Notes: a model not told the origin generated them from the sequence alone. A DNA stretch of 64,000 bases from Streptomyces sp. NBC_00513 (GCF_041431415.1 NZ_CP107845.1:4712001-4776000); one strand, 5' to 3'. Positions 37,063-46,320 are shown, counted from the stretch's first letter. Numbers and translations: made by a program.

Positions 37063-38649
37063 GTGCCTGAAGCACACACCGCCGCCCACGACAGCGCCCC
37101 GGACACGGTTCTCGTCGTCGACTTCGGTGCCCAGTACGCCCAGCTCATCGCCCGTCGCGTCCGCGAGGCCCGGGTCTACAGCGAGATCGTGCCCGGCACG
37201 ATGCCCGTGGCCGAGATGCTCGCCAAGAACCCCAAGGCGATCATCCTGTCCGGAGGCCCGTCCTCGGTGTACGAGGAGGGTGCGCCCACCATCGACCGCG
37301 CCCTGTTCGAGGCCGGCGTCCCCGTCTTCGGCATGTGCTACGGCTTCCAGCTGATGGCGGTCACCCTCGGCGGTCAGGTCGACAACACCGGCGCCCGCGA
37401 GTACGGCCGCACCCCGCTGGCCGTCTCCAAGTCGGGATCCACCCTCTTCGAGGGCACCCCCGACAACCAGTCGGTGTGGATGTCCCACGGCGACGCCTGC
37501 TCCGCCGCCCCCGAGGGCTTCACCGTCACCGCCTCGACGAACGTCGTCCCGGTCGCGGCCTTCGAGAACGACGAGAAGAAGCTGTACGGGGTCCAGTACC
37601 ACCCCGAGGTCATGCACTCCACGCACGGCCAGCAGATCCTGGAGCACTTCCTCTACCGAGGCGCCGGCCTGGCCCCCACCTGGACCACCGGCAACATCGT
37701 CGAGGAGCAGATCGCGGCCATCCGCGAGCAGGTCGGCGACAAGCGCGCCATCTGCGGCCTCTCCGGCGGCGTGGACTCCGCCGTGGCGGCGGCGCTCGTA
37801 CAGAAGGCCATCGGCTCGCAGCTCACCTGCGTCTACGTCGACCACGGTCTGATGCGCAAGGGCGAGACCGAGCAGGTCGAGAAGGACTTCGTCGCGGCCA
37901 CCGGCGTCCAGCTGAAGGTCGTCGACGCGCAGGAGCGCTTCCTGAACGCGCTGGCCGGCGTCTCCGACCCGGAGACCAAGCGGAAGATCATCGGCCGCGA
38001 GTTCATCCGCGTCTTCGAGCAGGCCCAGCTGGAGATCCTCCAGGAGGACGGCCCGGCGGTGGCCTTCCTGGTCCAGGGCACCCTGTACCCGGACGTCGTC
38101 GAGTCCGGCGGCGGCAGCGGCACCGCGAACATCAAGTCCCACCACAACGTCGGCGGCCTGCCCGACGACATCGAGTTCGAACTCGTCGAGCCGCTGCGCC
38201 AGCTGTTCAAGGACGAGGTCCGGATGGTCGGCCAGGAGCTCGGCCTGCCGGACGAGATCGTCCAGCGCCAGCCCTTCCCCGGCCCCGGCCTCGGCATCCG
38301 CATCGTCGGCGAGGTCACCAGGGAGCGGCTCGACCTGCTCCGCGAGGCCGACGCCATCGCCCGCCACGAGCTGACCGCCGCCGGCCTCGACCGGGAGATC
38401 TGGCAGTGCCCGGTCGTCCTGCTCGCGGACGTCCGCAGCGTCGGCGTACAGGGCGACGGCCGCACCTACGGCCACCCGATCGTGCTGCGCCCCGTCTCCT
38501 CCGAGGACGCGATGACCGCCGACTGGACGCGCATGCCGTACGAGGTGCTCGCCCGGATCTCCACCCGCATCACCAACGAGGTGCGGGACGTGAACCGCGT
38601 GGTCCTGGACTGCACGAGCAAGCCCCCGGGCACCATCGAGTGGGAGTAG
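37063..38649 (+). CDS. guaA: GMP synthase (glutamine-hydrolysing)
   Basis: 528 residues, converting XMP to GMP with ATP and glutamine. The class I amidotransferase domain (1-200) has the nucleophile in FGMCYGFQ and the His-Glu pair in YHPEV. The ATP pyrophosphatase domain follows with the P-loop [10 protein letters not shown], then the dimerisation domain ending [11 protein letters not shown]. The GTG at 37063 follows GGAAGG. TAGAAT at 37020-37025 is a probable -10 hexamer. It is divergent from the chorismate mutase leader. Together with guaB at 16.6 kb it completes the IMP-to-GMP branch. Confidence 0.97.
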   Translation: MPEAHTAAHDSAPDTVLVVDFGAQYAQLIARRVREARVYSEIVPGTMPVAEMLAKNPKAIILSGGPSSVYEEGAPTIDRALFEAGVPVFGMCYGFQLMAVTLGGQVDNTGAREYGRTPLAVSKSGSTLFEGTPDNQSVWMSHGDACSAAPEGFTVTASTNVVPVAAFENDEKKLYGVQYHPEVMHSTHGQQILEHFLYRGAGLAPTWTTGNIVEEQIAAIREQVGDKRAICGLSGGVDSAVAAALVQKAIGSQLTCVYVDHGLMRKGETEQVEKDFVAATGVQLKVVDAQERFLNALAGVSDPETKRKIIGREFIRVFEQAQLEILQEDGPAVAFLVQGTLYPDVVESGGGSGTANIKSHHNVGGLPDDIEFELVEPLRQLFKDEVRMVGQELGLPDEIVQRQPFPGPGLGIRIVGEVTRERLDLLREADAIARHELTAAGLDREIWQCPVVLLADVRSVGVQGDGRTYGHPIVLRPVSSEDAMTADWTRMPYEVLARISTRITNEVRDVNRVVLDCTSKPPGTIEWE

Positions 38650-38676
38650 TCCCCACCCGGCCCCGCCGGACCTGAC

Positions 38677-38710
38677 GAAGCCGCCGTTCCCCTCGGGGAG
38701 CGGCGGCTTC
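38677..38710 (+). terminator. terminator of guaA
   Basis: A 16-bp stem with one G-T pair (arms 38677-38692 and 38695-38710) and a minimal loop, 27 bp after the guaA stop. Confidence 0.85.
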
Positions 38711-38782
38711 GGCGTTCCCCTGGCCAGTTCAGGAGGGTGCCGGTACCTTGCGCCGCGAGTCGACGCCGACCGAGGAGTGGCC

Positions 38783-39547
38783 ATGCCGGACCAGCAGCCC
38801 GCCCTGGAACCCGTCCCCGCCGACCGGTTGCGCTTCGAGCTGCCGCCCCGGCACCCGGACCCGGCCGACGAGCGTGCCCACCGCAAGGAACGGCTCGCCG
38901 GGGCGCTGCGCCTGTTCGGGCGGCTCGGGTACGAGGACGGGGTCGGCGGGCACGTCACCGCACGCGACCCCGAGTTCGAGGACCGCTACTGGGTGAACCC
39001 CTTCGGCCGGGCCTTCGCCGGGCTGGGCGCCGACGACCTGCTGCTGGTCGACGCGGACGGCCGGGTGCTGGTGGGGGAGCGGCGGGTCAACCAACTGGCG
39101 TTCGCCGTGCACGCGGCCGTGCACCGGGCCCGGCCCGAGGTGGTGGCGGTGGTGCGCACGCAGGCCCCGTACGGCAGGGCGTTGGCCGCCCTCGGCGAGC
39201 TGCTGGCTCCCGTGACCCGGGAGGCCTGCGCCTTCTACGAGGACCACGCGCTCCTCGACGAGTACGCCGGGGACGGTGACGGCGAGCGGATCGGCCGCGC
39301 GCTCGGCCCGTACAAGGCGCTGATCCTGCGCAATCAGGGGCTGTTGACGGTCGGGGACTCCGTGGACGCGGCGGCCTGGTGGTTCATCGCGGCGGAGCGG
39401 GCCGCGCAGGTGCAGCTGATCGCCCGGGCGGCCGGGAAGCCGGTGCCCGTCGACCACCGCGCCGCGGTCGCCACCAGGGAGCGGTTCGGGACGGACCTCG
39501 CGGCCTGGGTGAGCTACCAGCCGCTCTGGCAGACCGTCGCGCCGTAG
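38783..39547 (+). CDS. class II aldolase/adducin-fold protein without metal ligands
   Basis: 254 residues with the fold of fuculose aldolase and adducin head domains: GRLGYEDGVGGHVTARDPE, NPFGRAFAGL, VNQLAFAVHAAVHRARPEVVA in segments, and ILRNQGLLTVG. Enzymes of this family bind zinc through His-X-His in VVHTHSP and a third His in LRNHGL. Here these read VVRTQAP (Arg125, Gln127) and LRNQGL (Gln185). All three ligands are gone, so aldol cleavage is not expected. The ATG at 38783 has GAGGAG five bases upstream; a GTG six bases earlier overlaps that signal. It stands alone after the guaA terminator. Confidence 0.8.
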   Translation: MPDQQPALEPVPADRLRFELPPRHPDPADERAHRKERLAGALRLFGRLGYEDGVGGHVTARDPEFEDRYWVNPFGRAFAGLGADDLLLVDADGRVLVGERRVNQLAFAVHAAVHRARPEVVAVVRTQAPYGRALAALGELLAPVTREACAFYEDHALLDEYAGDGDGERIGRALGPYKALILRNQGLLTVGDSVDAAAWWFIAAERAAQVQLIARAAGKPVPVDHRAAVATRERFGTDLAAWVSYQPLWQTVAP

Positions 39548-39690
39548 GGCCGTTCCGCGCCGCCGGAAGGGTGACGTCAACATCATGAACGGTTAATCAC
39601 CTGCTCTGACATCGTGCGCAATCCGGAGCACTGCCGCAGTGGTGCACAATTCGCTGGCATCGCACCGGAGTTCAGAGAGGCGGCACGCAC

Positions 39691-40956
39691 GTGGCTGTCC
39701 AAGAGATCCCCAGAAGTACCCACGGTGGCACCTGCACCTGCGACGACTGCCCCCACGGAGCCCGGGAGGGACACCGCCGGGCGGTGGCCGCCTTCCTGGA
39801 GAAGCGCGAGGAGTTCGCCGCCGGCCAAGGCCTCCCGGCCGCCGTGTCCCGATCCGCCGGCGCCTCCCGCCAGTGGGTCTCCGACGAGCTGACCCTGTCC
39901 GCCCGCACGGTCGCCGACCGGGGCCGCGAGGCCGGGCACTCCTGGCTGTACCTGCTGTCCCGGCGGGCCGTCCTCGCCCTGTGGATCGCCGCCGGGGTGC
40001 TGCTGCTCGTCCAGGTCGGCACCGCGCTGGGCGCCGGCTGGTCGTCGGCGCGCACCGCCGGACTGCTGGCCGCGCTGGTGCTGGTGGCGCTGCTCACCGT
40101 CGGGTCCCGGGCCCAGTCGCTGCGCGGCGGACTGCTGGCCCCGCTGGTCGGCGAGGACAACCGGCTGTCCACCTCCAAGGCCGTGCCGAGCGCCTGGCTG
40201 GTCCTGATCGCCTTCTCCGTCCTGCTGCCCGCGCTGCGGCTCGCCGTCTCCTCGCCGGGGCCCGAACGCGACGCCCTGTACGCGGGGCCGGTGCTCGGGC
40301 GGGCGCTGCCATTGCTGGCGGTGCTCGCGCTGACGTCGGGGGTGGCGGTGCTGGTGCGTCGGGTGGTCTCCGTACGGATCATGGGGCAGCGGCTCCAGAA
40401 GCTGCCCGCCGACCGGCCCTCGGGCGCCGACCTGCTGACGGACGACGCGGGGCGGGGGAGTTTCGCGGACGCCCAGTACGTGCTGGTCTCCACGGTGGTG
40501 CTGGCCTTCGCGGCGGTGTCGCTGGCCCGGTTCCCCGACCGGCTGCCCCGACTGCCGTGGGCGCTGGCCCTGCTGGTGGCCCTGTCGGCCGCCGTGTACC
40601 TCGCGGCGAAGTACGCGGAGGGCAGCCGCCCGTTGGTGCTGTCGGTGGTGCGCAGACGGGAGCCCGGGGATCTGGACTCGGCCATCCGCCCCGGGGACGA
40701 CATCGAGATCCGGGGCGTCGGCTTCGTGCCGCCCGGCGCGCAGACGCCGGAGATGCTGGCCCGGCTGGTGGTGCGGATCGGAACGGTGCACGTGCACGTG
40801 CCGTTGGTGCCGGTGGCCGGCGGGTTCACCAACCCGTCCGACGCGGTGCTGACCGTGCCGGTGCCGGCGGAGGTGGAACCGGGGCGCGTCGACGTCCAGG
40901 TGGTGACCGCCGCCGGAGTGGAGTCGAACCGCTGCGGCATCGACGTGGCGGAGTGA
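39691..40956 (+). CDS. multi-pass membrane protein with N-terminal Cys motif and C-terminal TIG-like beta domain
   Basis: 421 residues. The N-terminus carries CTCDDCPHG (residues 15-23), a compact Cys/His motif. Helices follow at about 95-115, 122-140, 168-185, 207-225, 265-280 and 288-302. The C-terminal 115 residues (IEIRGVGFVPPGAQTPEMLARL ... TAAGVESNRCGIDVAE in segments) have the pattern of an IPT/TIG immunoglobulin-like domain. I do not recognise a characterised homologue. The GTG at 39691 has AGAGAGG upstream. It is followed 24 bp later by the DoxX gene and probably co-transcribed with it. Confidence 0.7.
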   Translation: MAVQEIPRSTHGGTCTCDDCPHGAREGHRRAVAAFLEKREEFAAGQGLPAAVSRSAGASRQWVSDELTLSARTVADRGREAGHSWLYLLSRRAVLALWIAAGVLLLVQVGTALGAGWSSARTAGLLAALVLVALLTVGSRAQSLRGGLLAPLVGEDNRLSTSKAVPSAWLVLIAFSVLLPALRLAVSSPGPERDALYAGPVLGRALPLLAVLALTSGVAVLVRRVVSVRIMGQRLQKLPADRPSGADLLTDDAGRGSFADAQYVLVSTVVLAFAAVSLARFPDRLPRLPWALALLVALSAAVYLAAKYAEGSRPLVLSVVRRREPGDLDSAIRPGDDIEIRGVGFVPPGAQTPEMLARLVVRIGTVHVHVPLVPVAGGFTNPSDAVLTVPVPAEVEPGRVDVQVVTAAGVESNRCGIDVAE

Positions 40957-40977
40957 ACGGCGACGCGGTAGACATGG

Positions 40978-41013
40978 GGCGTGACCCGAACTGACGGCGT
41001 GACCCGAACTGAC
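40978..41013 (+). repeat. perfect 18-bp tandem duplication over the start of the DoxX gene
   Basis: GGCGTGACCCGAACTGAC occurs twice head to tail (40978-40995, 40996-41013). It duplicates the GTG start codon and the next four codons, giving two equally good candidate starts at 40981 and 40999. Confidence 0.95.
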
Positions 41014-41502
41014 GTCCCTTCCGGTGCCGCCCCCGGACTGCGGGACCTCGCCGCCCGGCACGCCCTCCTCCCCCTGCGGATCTTCCTCGGCGTGACCTTC
41101 GTGTACGCGGGTCTGGACAAGCTGACCGACTCCGCGTTCCTCTCCGCCGGCGGCGACGGCTCCATCGGCGAACTCATGCGCGGGGTCCGCGACACCTCCG
41201 CGATCCCCGCCCTGGTGGACCTGGCGCTCAAGGCGCCCGTCGGCTTCGCCGTCACCCTGGCCGTCGGCGAGCTCCTGGTGGGCCTCGGGCTCCTGGCCGG
41301 ACTGCTGACCCGGATCGCCGCCCTGGGCGGCGCGTTGATCGCGCTCAGCCTGTGGCTCACGGTCTCCTGGGCGGTCACCCCGTACTACTACGGCAACGAC
41401 CTGATCTACCTGATGGCCTGTACCCCGCTGATCCTCGCCGGGGCGCCCTACCTGTCGTTGGACTCCGCGATCCGCTCGCGCCGATCCCGCCGCACCGCGT
41501 AG
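40981..41502 (+). CDS. DoxX family membrane protein
   Basis: 173 residues with four hydrophobic helices and DoxX signatures: PLRIFLGVTFVYAGLDKLTD, a Gly-rich GELLVGLGLLAGLLTRIAAL helix, and the final PYYYGNDLIYLMACTPLILAG helix. DoxX proteins are quinone-linked or redox-partner membrane subunits; the exact role of this long form is unknown. The start is ambiguous because of the tandem repeat (GTG 40981 or GTG 40999). Its 3' end overlaps the convergent small membrane-protein gene by 55 bp. Confidence 0.8.
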   Translation: MTRTDGVTRTDVPSGAAPGLRDLAARHALLPLRIFLGVTFVYAGLDKLTDSAFLSAGGDGSIGELMRGVRDTSAIPALVDLALKAPVGFAVTLAVGELLVGLGLLAGLLTRIAALGGALIALSLWLTVSWAVTPYYYGNDLIYLMACTPLILAGAPYLSLDSAIRSRRSRRTA

Positions 41503-41672
41503 GTCACCACCCCGACGACGGCCGCGAGCGCGAGGCCGCCCGCGGCCATCGGGACCACGGCGAACCAGGGCAGGTCCACCTCCCCGGCCGAGTCCAGCAG
41601 GCGCAGCGTGCCCGCGGTGAGCAGGACCAGGCCCGCGATCAGCCGTCCCGGCTGGAACTCATGACGCCGCAC
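41448..41672 (-). CDS. small two-helix membrane protein
   Basis: 74 residues with two hydrophobic segments (RLIAGLVLLTAGTLRLLD and WFAVVPMAAGGLALAAVVGV) and a basic C-terminus (RRDRRERI). I chose the GTG at 41672 because GGAGG lies six bases upstream and the gene then overlaps the stop of the PspC gene by 14 bp, typical translational coupling; a start at 41696 is possible. Co-occurrence with PspC suggests a membrane-stress or lipid-bilayer role. No named family. Confidence 0.65.
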   Translation of the reverse strand: MRRHEFQPGRLIAGLVLLTAGTLRLLDSAGEVDLPWFAVVPMAAGGLALAAVVGVVTYAVRRDRRERIAESNDR

Positions 41673-42945
41673 GGGCCACCTCCACCTGTCCCACACCCGC
41701 TTCGAGGTGCAGCTCGATCATTCCGCCGGCCTCGGTGCCGGCGGCGGGGAGCAACGTCTGCGACCGGTGCTCGCCGCCGGTCTTGATGCGCACCTGCCCG
41801 CCCTTCTCGCCGGGCAGCCGCAGGTCGCCCCACCGGACCGTCATGTCCGACCGCGCCGTGACCTCGCGGGGCACGACCACCTTCAGCCGGCCCGCGTCGA
41901 TGGACGCCCGGACGGACAGCGTGGTGCCCTTCGGCACGTCCAGCCGGCTCAGGTCCAAGGTCGCCAGGCCGGTGCCCGCCTCGTACGAGGGCCGTACGTC
42001 GGCCACCGCGGCGGGCCGCCACGAGACGTCCCGCCAGTCCGTGCCGATCTCCTTCGGCAACGCGCTCGCCCCCGCCAGGAGCCCGGCCGTCATCAGGGAC
42101 AGCAGGACGGTGCCGAAACCGGTGCGGCCCTTGACCGAACTGACGGCCAGCCCCAGCCCGAAGACGGCCAGCGCGGCGGCCAGCCCGACCGTGAGGGCGT
42201 GCGAGAGCGTGCTGCCCTCCCACACCGAGGCGGTGGCGGCGGCCCCGCCGAGCAGCGCCAGCACGAACACCCGCCCGCCGATGCCACCGCGCCCGACCGC
42301 CCGGGAAACCGGCGCGGCGGGCTTCGGCGCCCGGCCCGCGGGGGCGTCCACGTCCGCCGGACCCCACAGGTACCCGGTGGACCCCACCGGACCGGTCGTA
42401 CCGTCCTTGACCAGCGGGTCCCGCCACCAGGAGGGGCTGCCGGGCGCGGGCGGCGCCTGCGTTTCGGGCGGCGGCGCCGCCCGAGACACAGGGGGGGTCT
42501 CCGCCTCCGGCGCGGCCCCCGACCGCCGCCGGGACCAGTACGAGGCCCCGCCGAGCGCCAGGATCACCAGGATCGAGAACACCCCGAGCCCGCCGTTGTC
42601 CACCATCGTCAGGAACAGCGCGCAGCCCACCAGCGCCGCGAACAACGCCGCGAGGGTCGCCCCCTCCACCCGGCCCGTCAGCAGCTTCTTCGCCTCGGAC
42701 TCCTCGTCGCCGTCCTGGGGGAGCAGCAACCAGGCGAACCCGTAGAAGATCAGGCCGACACCACCGGTGACCGCGAGGACGGCCAGCACGATCCGGAACA
42801 CCACCGGGTCCAGGTCGAAGTACCGGCCGAGGCCCGCGCACACGCCGGCGAGCACCTTGTCGCGCCTGCCGCGGCGCAGGGGAGGGTGTTCGGGAGGGGC
42901 GGGGGCCCCGGAATCCGCCGGAGGGGCCTCGTGTACTTCGGTCAT
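41659..42945 (-). CDS. PspC-domain membrane protein with C-terminal beta-rich adhesin-like domain
   Basis: 428 residues. The PspC domain (about 28-80) is clear: KVLAGVCAGLGRYFDLDPVVFRIVLAVLA, then FYGFAWLLLPQD. More helices lie at 95-112, 120-135, 228-262 and 272-290. The last 130 residues (LDLSRLDVPKGTTLSVRASIDAGRLKVVVP in segments) form a repeating beta pattern like the LiaF/DUF2154-type or toast-rack domains found after PspC. It is divergent from a PspC-containing histidine kinase, 131 bp away, implying one membrane-stress response module. The start is ATG 42945. Confidence 0.85.
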   Translation of the reverse strand: MTEVHEAPPADSGAPAPPEHPPLRRGRRDKVLAGVCAGLGRYFDLDPVVFRIVLAVLAVTGGVGLIFYGFAWLLLPQDGDEESEAKKLLTGRVEGATLAALFAALVGCALFLTMVDNGGLGVFSILVILALGGASYWSRRRSGAAPEAETPPVSRAAPPPETQAPPAPGSPSWWRDPLVKDGTTGPVGSTGYLWGPADVDAPAGRAPKPAAPVSRAVGRGGIGGRVFVLALLGGAAATASVWEGSTLSHALTVGLAAALAVFGLGLAVSSVKGRTGFGTVLLSLMTAGLLAGASALPKEIGTDWRDVSWRPAAVADVRPSYEAGTGLATLDLSRLDVPKGTTLSVRASIDAGRLKVVVPREVTARSDMTVRWGDLRLPGEKGGQVRIKTGGEHRSQTLLPAAGTEAGGMIELHLEAGVGQVEVARAAS

Positions 42946-43076
42946 GGGTCCATGGTGACGGGCCGTCGGCCCCCGAGGAATCCGGCCCGACCCTGGGACA
43001 ACCCTGATATCCCCCCGATCGAAGTGGGGGGCTGCCCTGATGCCCCGCGCCCGCCGGCCGTGTGACCATCAGTGCC

Positions 43077-44381
43077 ATGCCCGCAGCCGCCGCCCCCCGC
43101 ATCCCGCACGTACAGGAGTCCCCGCCGGGCTCCGAGGCACCGCACCGCAAGCTCTACCGCAGCGCCGACGGCCGGATGCTCGGCGGGGTCGCGCGCGGGC
43201 TCGCCGGGCACCTCGGGCTGCCCGTCGTCTGGGTCCGCCTCGCGTTCCTCGGCCTGTTCATGTGGGGGGACGGCCTCGGGATCCTGCTGTACGCCGCGTT
43301 CTGGGTCTTCGTACCGCTCGGCATCGGCGGCCGCACCGGACACCGCTCCTACTTCGAGACCCTCCCCGACGGCGGCCGGCGCCTGCGCAAACCCGACAAG
43401 GGGCAGGTCACCGCGCTGATCGCGCTGTGCGTGGGCGCCGGCATCTTCTTCTCCCAGCTCCGGGTCGGCGGCACCAACGGCCGCTACATCTGGCCCACGC
43501 TGCTCGTCGGCGCCGGCGTGGTGCTGGTCTGGCGACAGGCCGACAACGCCCGCCGCGCCCACTGGAGCGCCGCCGCCGGACGGCACGGCCGACTGCTCCA
43601 GGCGGCCAGGGCGCTCGCCGGGGTGGCCCTGGTCTGCGTGGGCCTGACCGTGTTCATCGTCGTACGGGGCTCCGCCGCGCAACTCGGCAACGTCCTCACC
43701 GCCACCCTCGCCGTCCTCGTCGGCGTCGCCCTGCTCGCCGGCCCCTGGCTGATCCGGATGACCCAGGACCTCTCCGAGGAACGCCTGATGCGCATCCGCG
43801 CCCAGGAACGCGCCGAGGTCGCCGCCCACGTCCACGACTCGGTACTGCACACCCTCACCCTGATCCAACGCAACGCCGAGGACGTCGGAGAGGTGCGCCG
43901 CCTCGCCCGCGCCCAGGAACGCGAACTGCGGAACTGGCTCTACAAGCCCGAGGGCACCGGCAAGGACGAGGCCGAGGAACCCACCACGCTGGCCGACGCC
44001 GTGAAGCGGACCGCCGCCGAGGTCGAGGACCACCACGGCGTCCCCATCGAGGTCGTCGTCGTCGGCGACTGCCCGCTCGACGAGAAGCTGTCCGCCCAGG
44101 TCCAGGCCGCACGCGAGGCGATGGTCAACGCCGCCAAGTACGGTGGCGAGGGCGGACCGGTACAGGTGTACGCGGAGGTCGAGGGCCGCACCGTGTTCGT
44201 GTCCGTACGGGACCGCGGCCCCGGATTCGACATCGACGCGGTACCGGACGACCGGATGGGCGTACGAGAATCGATCATCGGCCGGATGCAGCGCAACGGC
44301 GGGACCGCGCGGCTGCGGTCCGCGCCCGACGGCGGCACGGAAGTCGAGCTGGAGATGGAGAGGGCGGCGAACGCAGCATGA
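43077..44381 (+). CDS. PspC-domain sensor histidine kinase
   Basis: 434 residues. An N-terminal PspC domain (RKLYRSADGRMLGGVARGLAGHL in segments, residues 24-85) replaces a classical sensor. Further membrane helices lie at 110-126, 138-152 and 178-225. The kinase core is the HisKA_3/NarL-associated type: AHVHDSVLHTLTLIQ with phospho-accepting His253, and HATPase boxes EAMVNAAKYG and VRDRGPGFD. It overlaps the LuxR-type regulator gene by ATGA. The frame also has a GTG at 43062 five codons earlier; neither has a strong ribosome binding site. Confidence 0.88.
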   Translation: MPAAAAPRIPHVQESPPGSEAPHRKLYRSADGRMLGGVARGLAGHLGLPVVWVRLAFLGLFMWGDGLGILLYAAFWVFVPLGIGGRTGHRSYFETLPDGGRRLRKPDKGQVTALIALCVGAGIFFSQLRVGGTNGRYIWPTLLVGAGVVLVWRQADNARRAHWSAAAGRHGRLLQAARALAGVALVCVGLTVFIVVRGSAAQLGNVLTATLAVLVGVALLAGPWLIRMTQDLSEERLMRIRAQERAEVAAHVHDSVLHTLTLIQRNAEDVGEVRRLARAQERELRNWLYKPEGTGKDEAEEPTTLADAVKRTAAEVEDHHGVPIEVVVVGDCPLDEKLSAQVQAAREAMVNAAKYGGEGGPVQVYAEVEGRTVFVSVRDRGPGFDIDAVPDDRMGVRESIIGRMQRNGGTARLRSAPDGGTEVELEMERAANAA

Positions 44382-45097
44382 CCGAGGACAACGCGAACAC
44401 CGGCGCGCCGACCGGGGGAGCCCCCGACGCCGGCCCGGGGAGGGTCCGGGTGGTGCTCGTCGACGACCACCGGATGTTCCGCACCGGCGTACAGGCCGAG
44501 ATCGGCGAGACCGCGCGGACCGGCGTCGAGGTCGTCGGCGAGGCCGCGGACGTGGACCAAGCCGTCACCGTCATCACCGCCACCCGCCCCGAGGTGGTGC
44601 TCCTCGACGTGCACCTGCCCGGTGGCGGCGGGGTCGAGGTGCTGCGGCGCTGCGCCCCCCTGATGTCGGCCGCCGAGAACCCGGTGCGGTTCCTGGCGCT
44701 GTCGGTGTCGGACGCCGCCGAGGACGTCATCGGGGTCATCCGCGGCGGCGCGCGCGGCTACGTCACCAAGACCATCACCGGCGCCGACCTGGTGAACTCG
44801 ATCTTCCGGGTGCAGGAGGGGGACGCGGTGTTCTCCCCCCGGCTCGCCGGTTTCGTGCTCGACGCCTTCGCCTCCACCGACGCACCGCCCGTGGACGAGG
44901 ACCTCGACCGACTCACCCAGCGCGAGCGCGAGGTGCTGCGGCTGATCGCGCGCGGCTACGCGTACAAGGAGATCGCCAAGCAGCTCTTCATCTCGGTGAA
45001 GACCGTGGAATCCCACGTCTCGGCGGTGCTGCGCAAGCTCCAGCTCTCCAACCGGCACGAGCTGACCCGCTGGGCCACGGCCCGCCGCCTGGTGTGA
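44378..45097 (+). CDS. NarL/LuxR-type response regulator
   Basis: 239 residues. After a 22-residue Gly/Ala/Pro-rich start comes the receiver with Asp-Asp pocket (VLVDDHRMF), phospho-acceptor Asp77 (VVLLDVHLPG), Ser (ALSVSDAA) and Lys (VTKTITG). The C-terminal helix-turn-helix reads LTQREREVLRLIARGYAYKE, LFISVKTVESHVSAVL. The start codon overlaps the kinase stop (ATGA at 44378-44381), so this is the cognate regulator. The divergent PspC gene is the most likely target. Confidence 0.92.
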   Translation: MTEDNANTGAPTGGAPDAGPGRVRVVLVDDHRMFRTGVQAEIGETARTGVEVVGEAADVDQAVTVITATRPEVVLLDVHLPGGGGVEVLRRCAPLMSAAENPVRFLALSVSDAAEDVIGVIRGGARGYVTKTITGADLVNSIFRVQEGDAVFSPRLAGFVLDAFASTDAPPVDEDLDRLTQREREVLRLIARGYAYKEIAKQLFISVKTVESHVSAVLRKLQLSNRHELTRWATARRLV

Positions 45098-45186
45098 CCC
45101 CGAGAGGGTCGCGGGCCGCGGCCCTGTGATCCACGACGCACCGGCGGAGGGGAACCGGGACAGGTTCCGAGGGCCTCTTCGCCGGC

Positions 45187-46302
45187 GTGACGAGCCTGAC
45201 CGGGACCCCCATCTTCGTGACGGCGATCGCCCTCGCGGTGATCGCCGTGCTGCTGCCCCTGCTGCTGTGGGGCAAGGCGCGCGGACCCGCCGTCGTGCGC
45301 GTCGCCACCCGCGGCCTGATGGTGGTCTTCGCGCAGGTCACCGCCATCGCGCTGGTGTTCGTCGCGGTCAACCGGGAGGAGAACTTCTACGCCTCCTGGG
45401 GCGACCTGCTCGGCACCGGGAAGTACGTCACGGCCGCCCCCGACCTCGGCCCGGACGGGCTCGGGGGAGCGAAGGCGGCCGAGGTGGCCCGCGAGCCCAA
45501 GGTCCGCCAGGAGTTCCGACCCGTCGAGGGCGTCGGCGGTGGCGTCCGCACGACCGAACTCGACGGGAAGATCTCCGGGGTCAAGGGCGACGTCATGGTG
45601 TGGCTGCCGCCGCAGTACGACGATCCCGCCCACAAGGACCGGAAGTTCCCCGTCGTCGAACTGATCCCCGGCATCCCGGGCACGGGCAAGTCCTGGTTCC
45701 AGGGCCTCAAGGCGCACGAGGTGCTGGAACCGCTGATGAGGAACGGCACGGTGCGGCCGTTCATCCTGGTCTCGCCCCGCGCCATGCTGCTCGGCAACGG
45801 CGACACCGGCTGCGCCAACATCCCCGGCAAGGTCAACGCCGACAGCTGGTTCAGCGTCGACGTCCGCAAGATGGTCGTCGACAACTTCCGGGCCTCGGAC
45901 GAGGCCCGGAACTGGGGCGTGGCCGGCTACTCGGCCGGCGCGTACTGCGCCGCCAAGCTGGCGATCCTGCACCCCGACCGCTACGGCGCGGCCGTCTCCC
46001 TGTCCGGCTACAACGACCCGGGCCAGGAGCCCAGCTCGCTGGTGGCCAAGGACCCCGAGCTGCGCCGCACCCACAACCTGAAGGAACTGCTCAAGGCCCG
46101 GCCCGCGCCGCCGGCGGTCGCGCTGTGGATGTCGGGCGCCGAGCACGACGGCTACCTGTCCGGGATGGACCTCAAGGCCCTCGCGAAGAACCCGACGACG
46201 GTGCACGCGGAGAAGATCACCGGCGGCCACAACCTGGAAGCCTGGTCCAAGCAGCTGCCGCAGACCTTCGGCTGGCTCAGCCGGCAGGTCAAGACGCCGT
46301 AG
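45187..46302 (+). CDS. membrane-anchored esterase (antigen-85-like alpha/beta hydrolase)
   Basis: 371 residues. Two N-terminal helices (PIFVTAIALAVIAVLLPLLL and VVFAQVTAIALVFVAV) anchor it. The extracytoplasmic part is an esterase-D/antigen-85 type hydrolase: oxyanion region VVELIPGIPGTGKSW, nucleophile elbow GVAGYSAGAY and the late His in ITGGHNLEAW. The WLPPQYDDP phrase before the domain is common in the family. The substrate is unknown; mycolyltransferase activity is not expected in Streptomyces. The GTG at 45187 lies 89 bp after the response-regulator gene. It converges with the NlpC/P60 gene with an 18-bp gap. Confidence 0.82.
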   Translation: MTSLTGTPIFVTAIALAVIAVLLPLLLWGKARGPAVVRVATRGLMVVFAQVTAIALVFVAVNREENFYASWGDLLGTGKYVTAAPDLGPDGLGGAKAAEVAREPKVRQEFRPVEGVGGGVRTTELDGKISGVKGDVMVWLPPQYDDPAHKDRKFPVVELIPGIPGTGKSWFQGLKAHEVLEPLMRNGTVRPFILVSPRAMLLGNGDTGCANIPGKVNADSWFSVDVRKMVVDNFRASDEARNWGVAGYSAGAYCAAKLAILHPDRYGAAVSLSGYNDPGQEPSSLVAKDPELRRTHNLKELLKARPAPPAVALWMSGAEHDGYLSGMDLKALAKNPTTVHAEKITGGHNLEAWSKQLPQTFGWLSRQVKTP

Positions 46303-46320
46303 GAGCCCGCGGGTCCGGGG

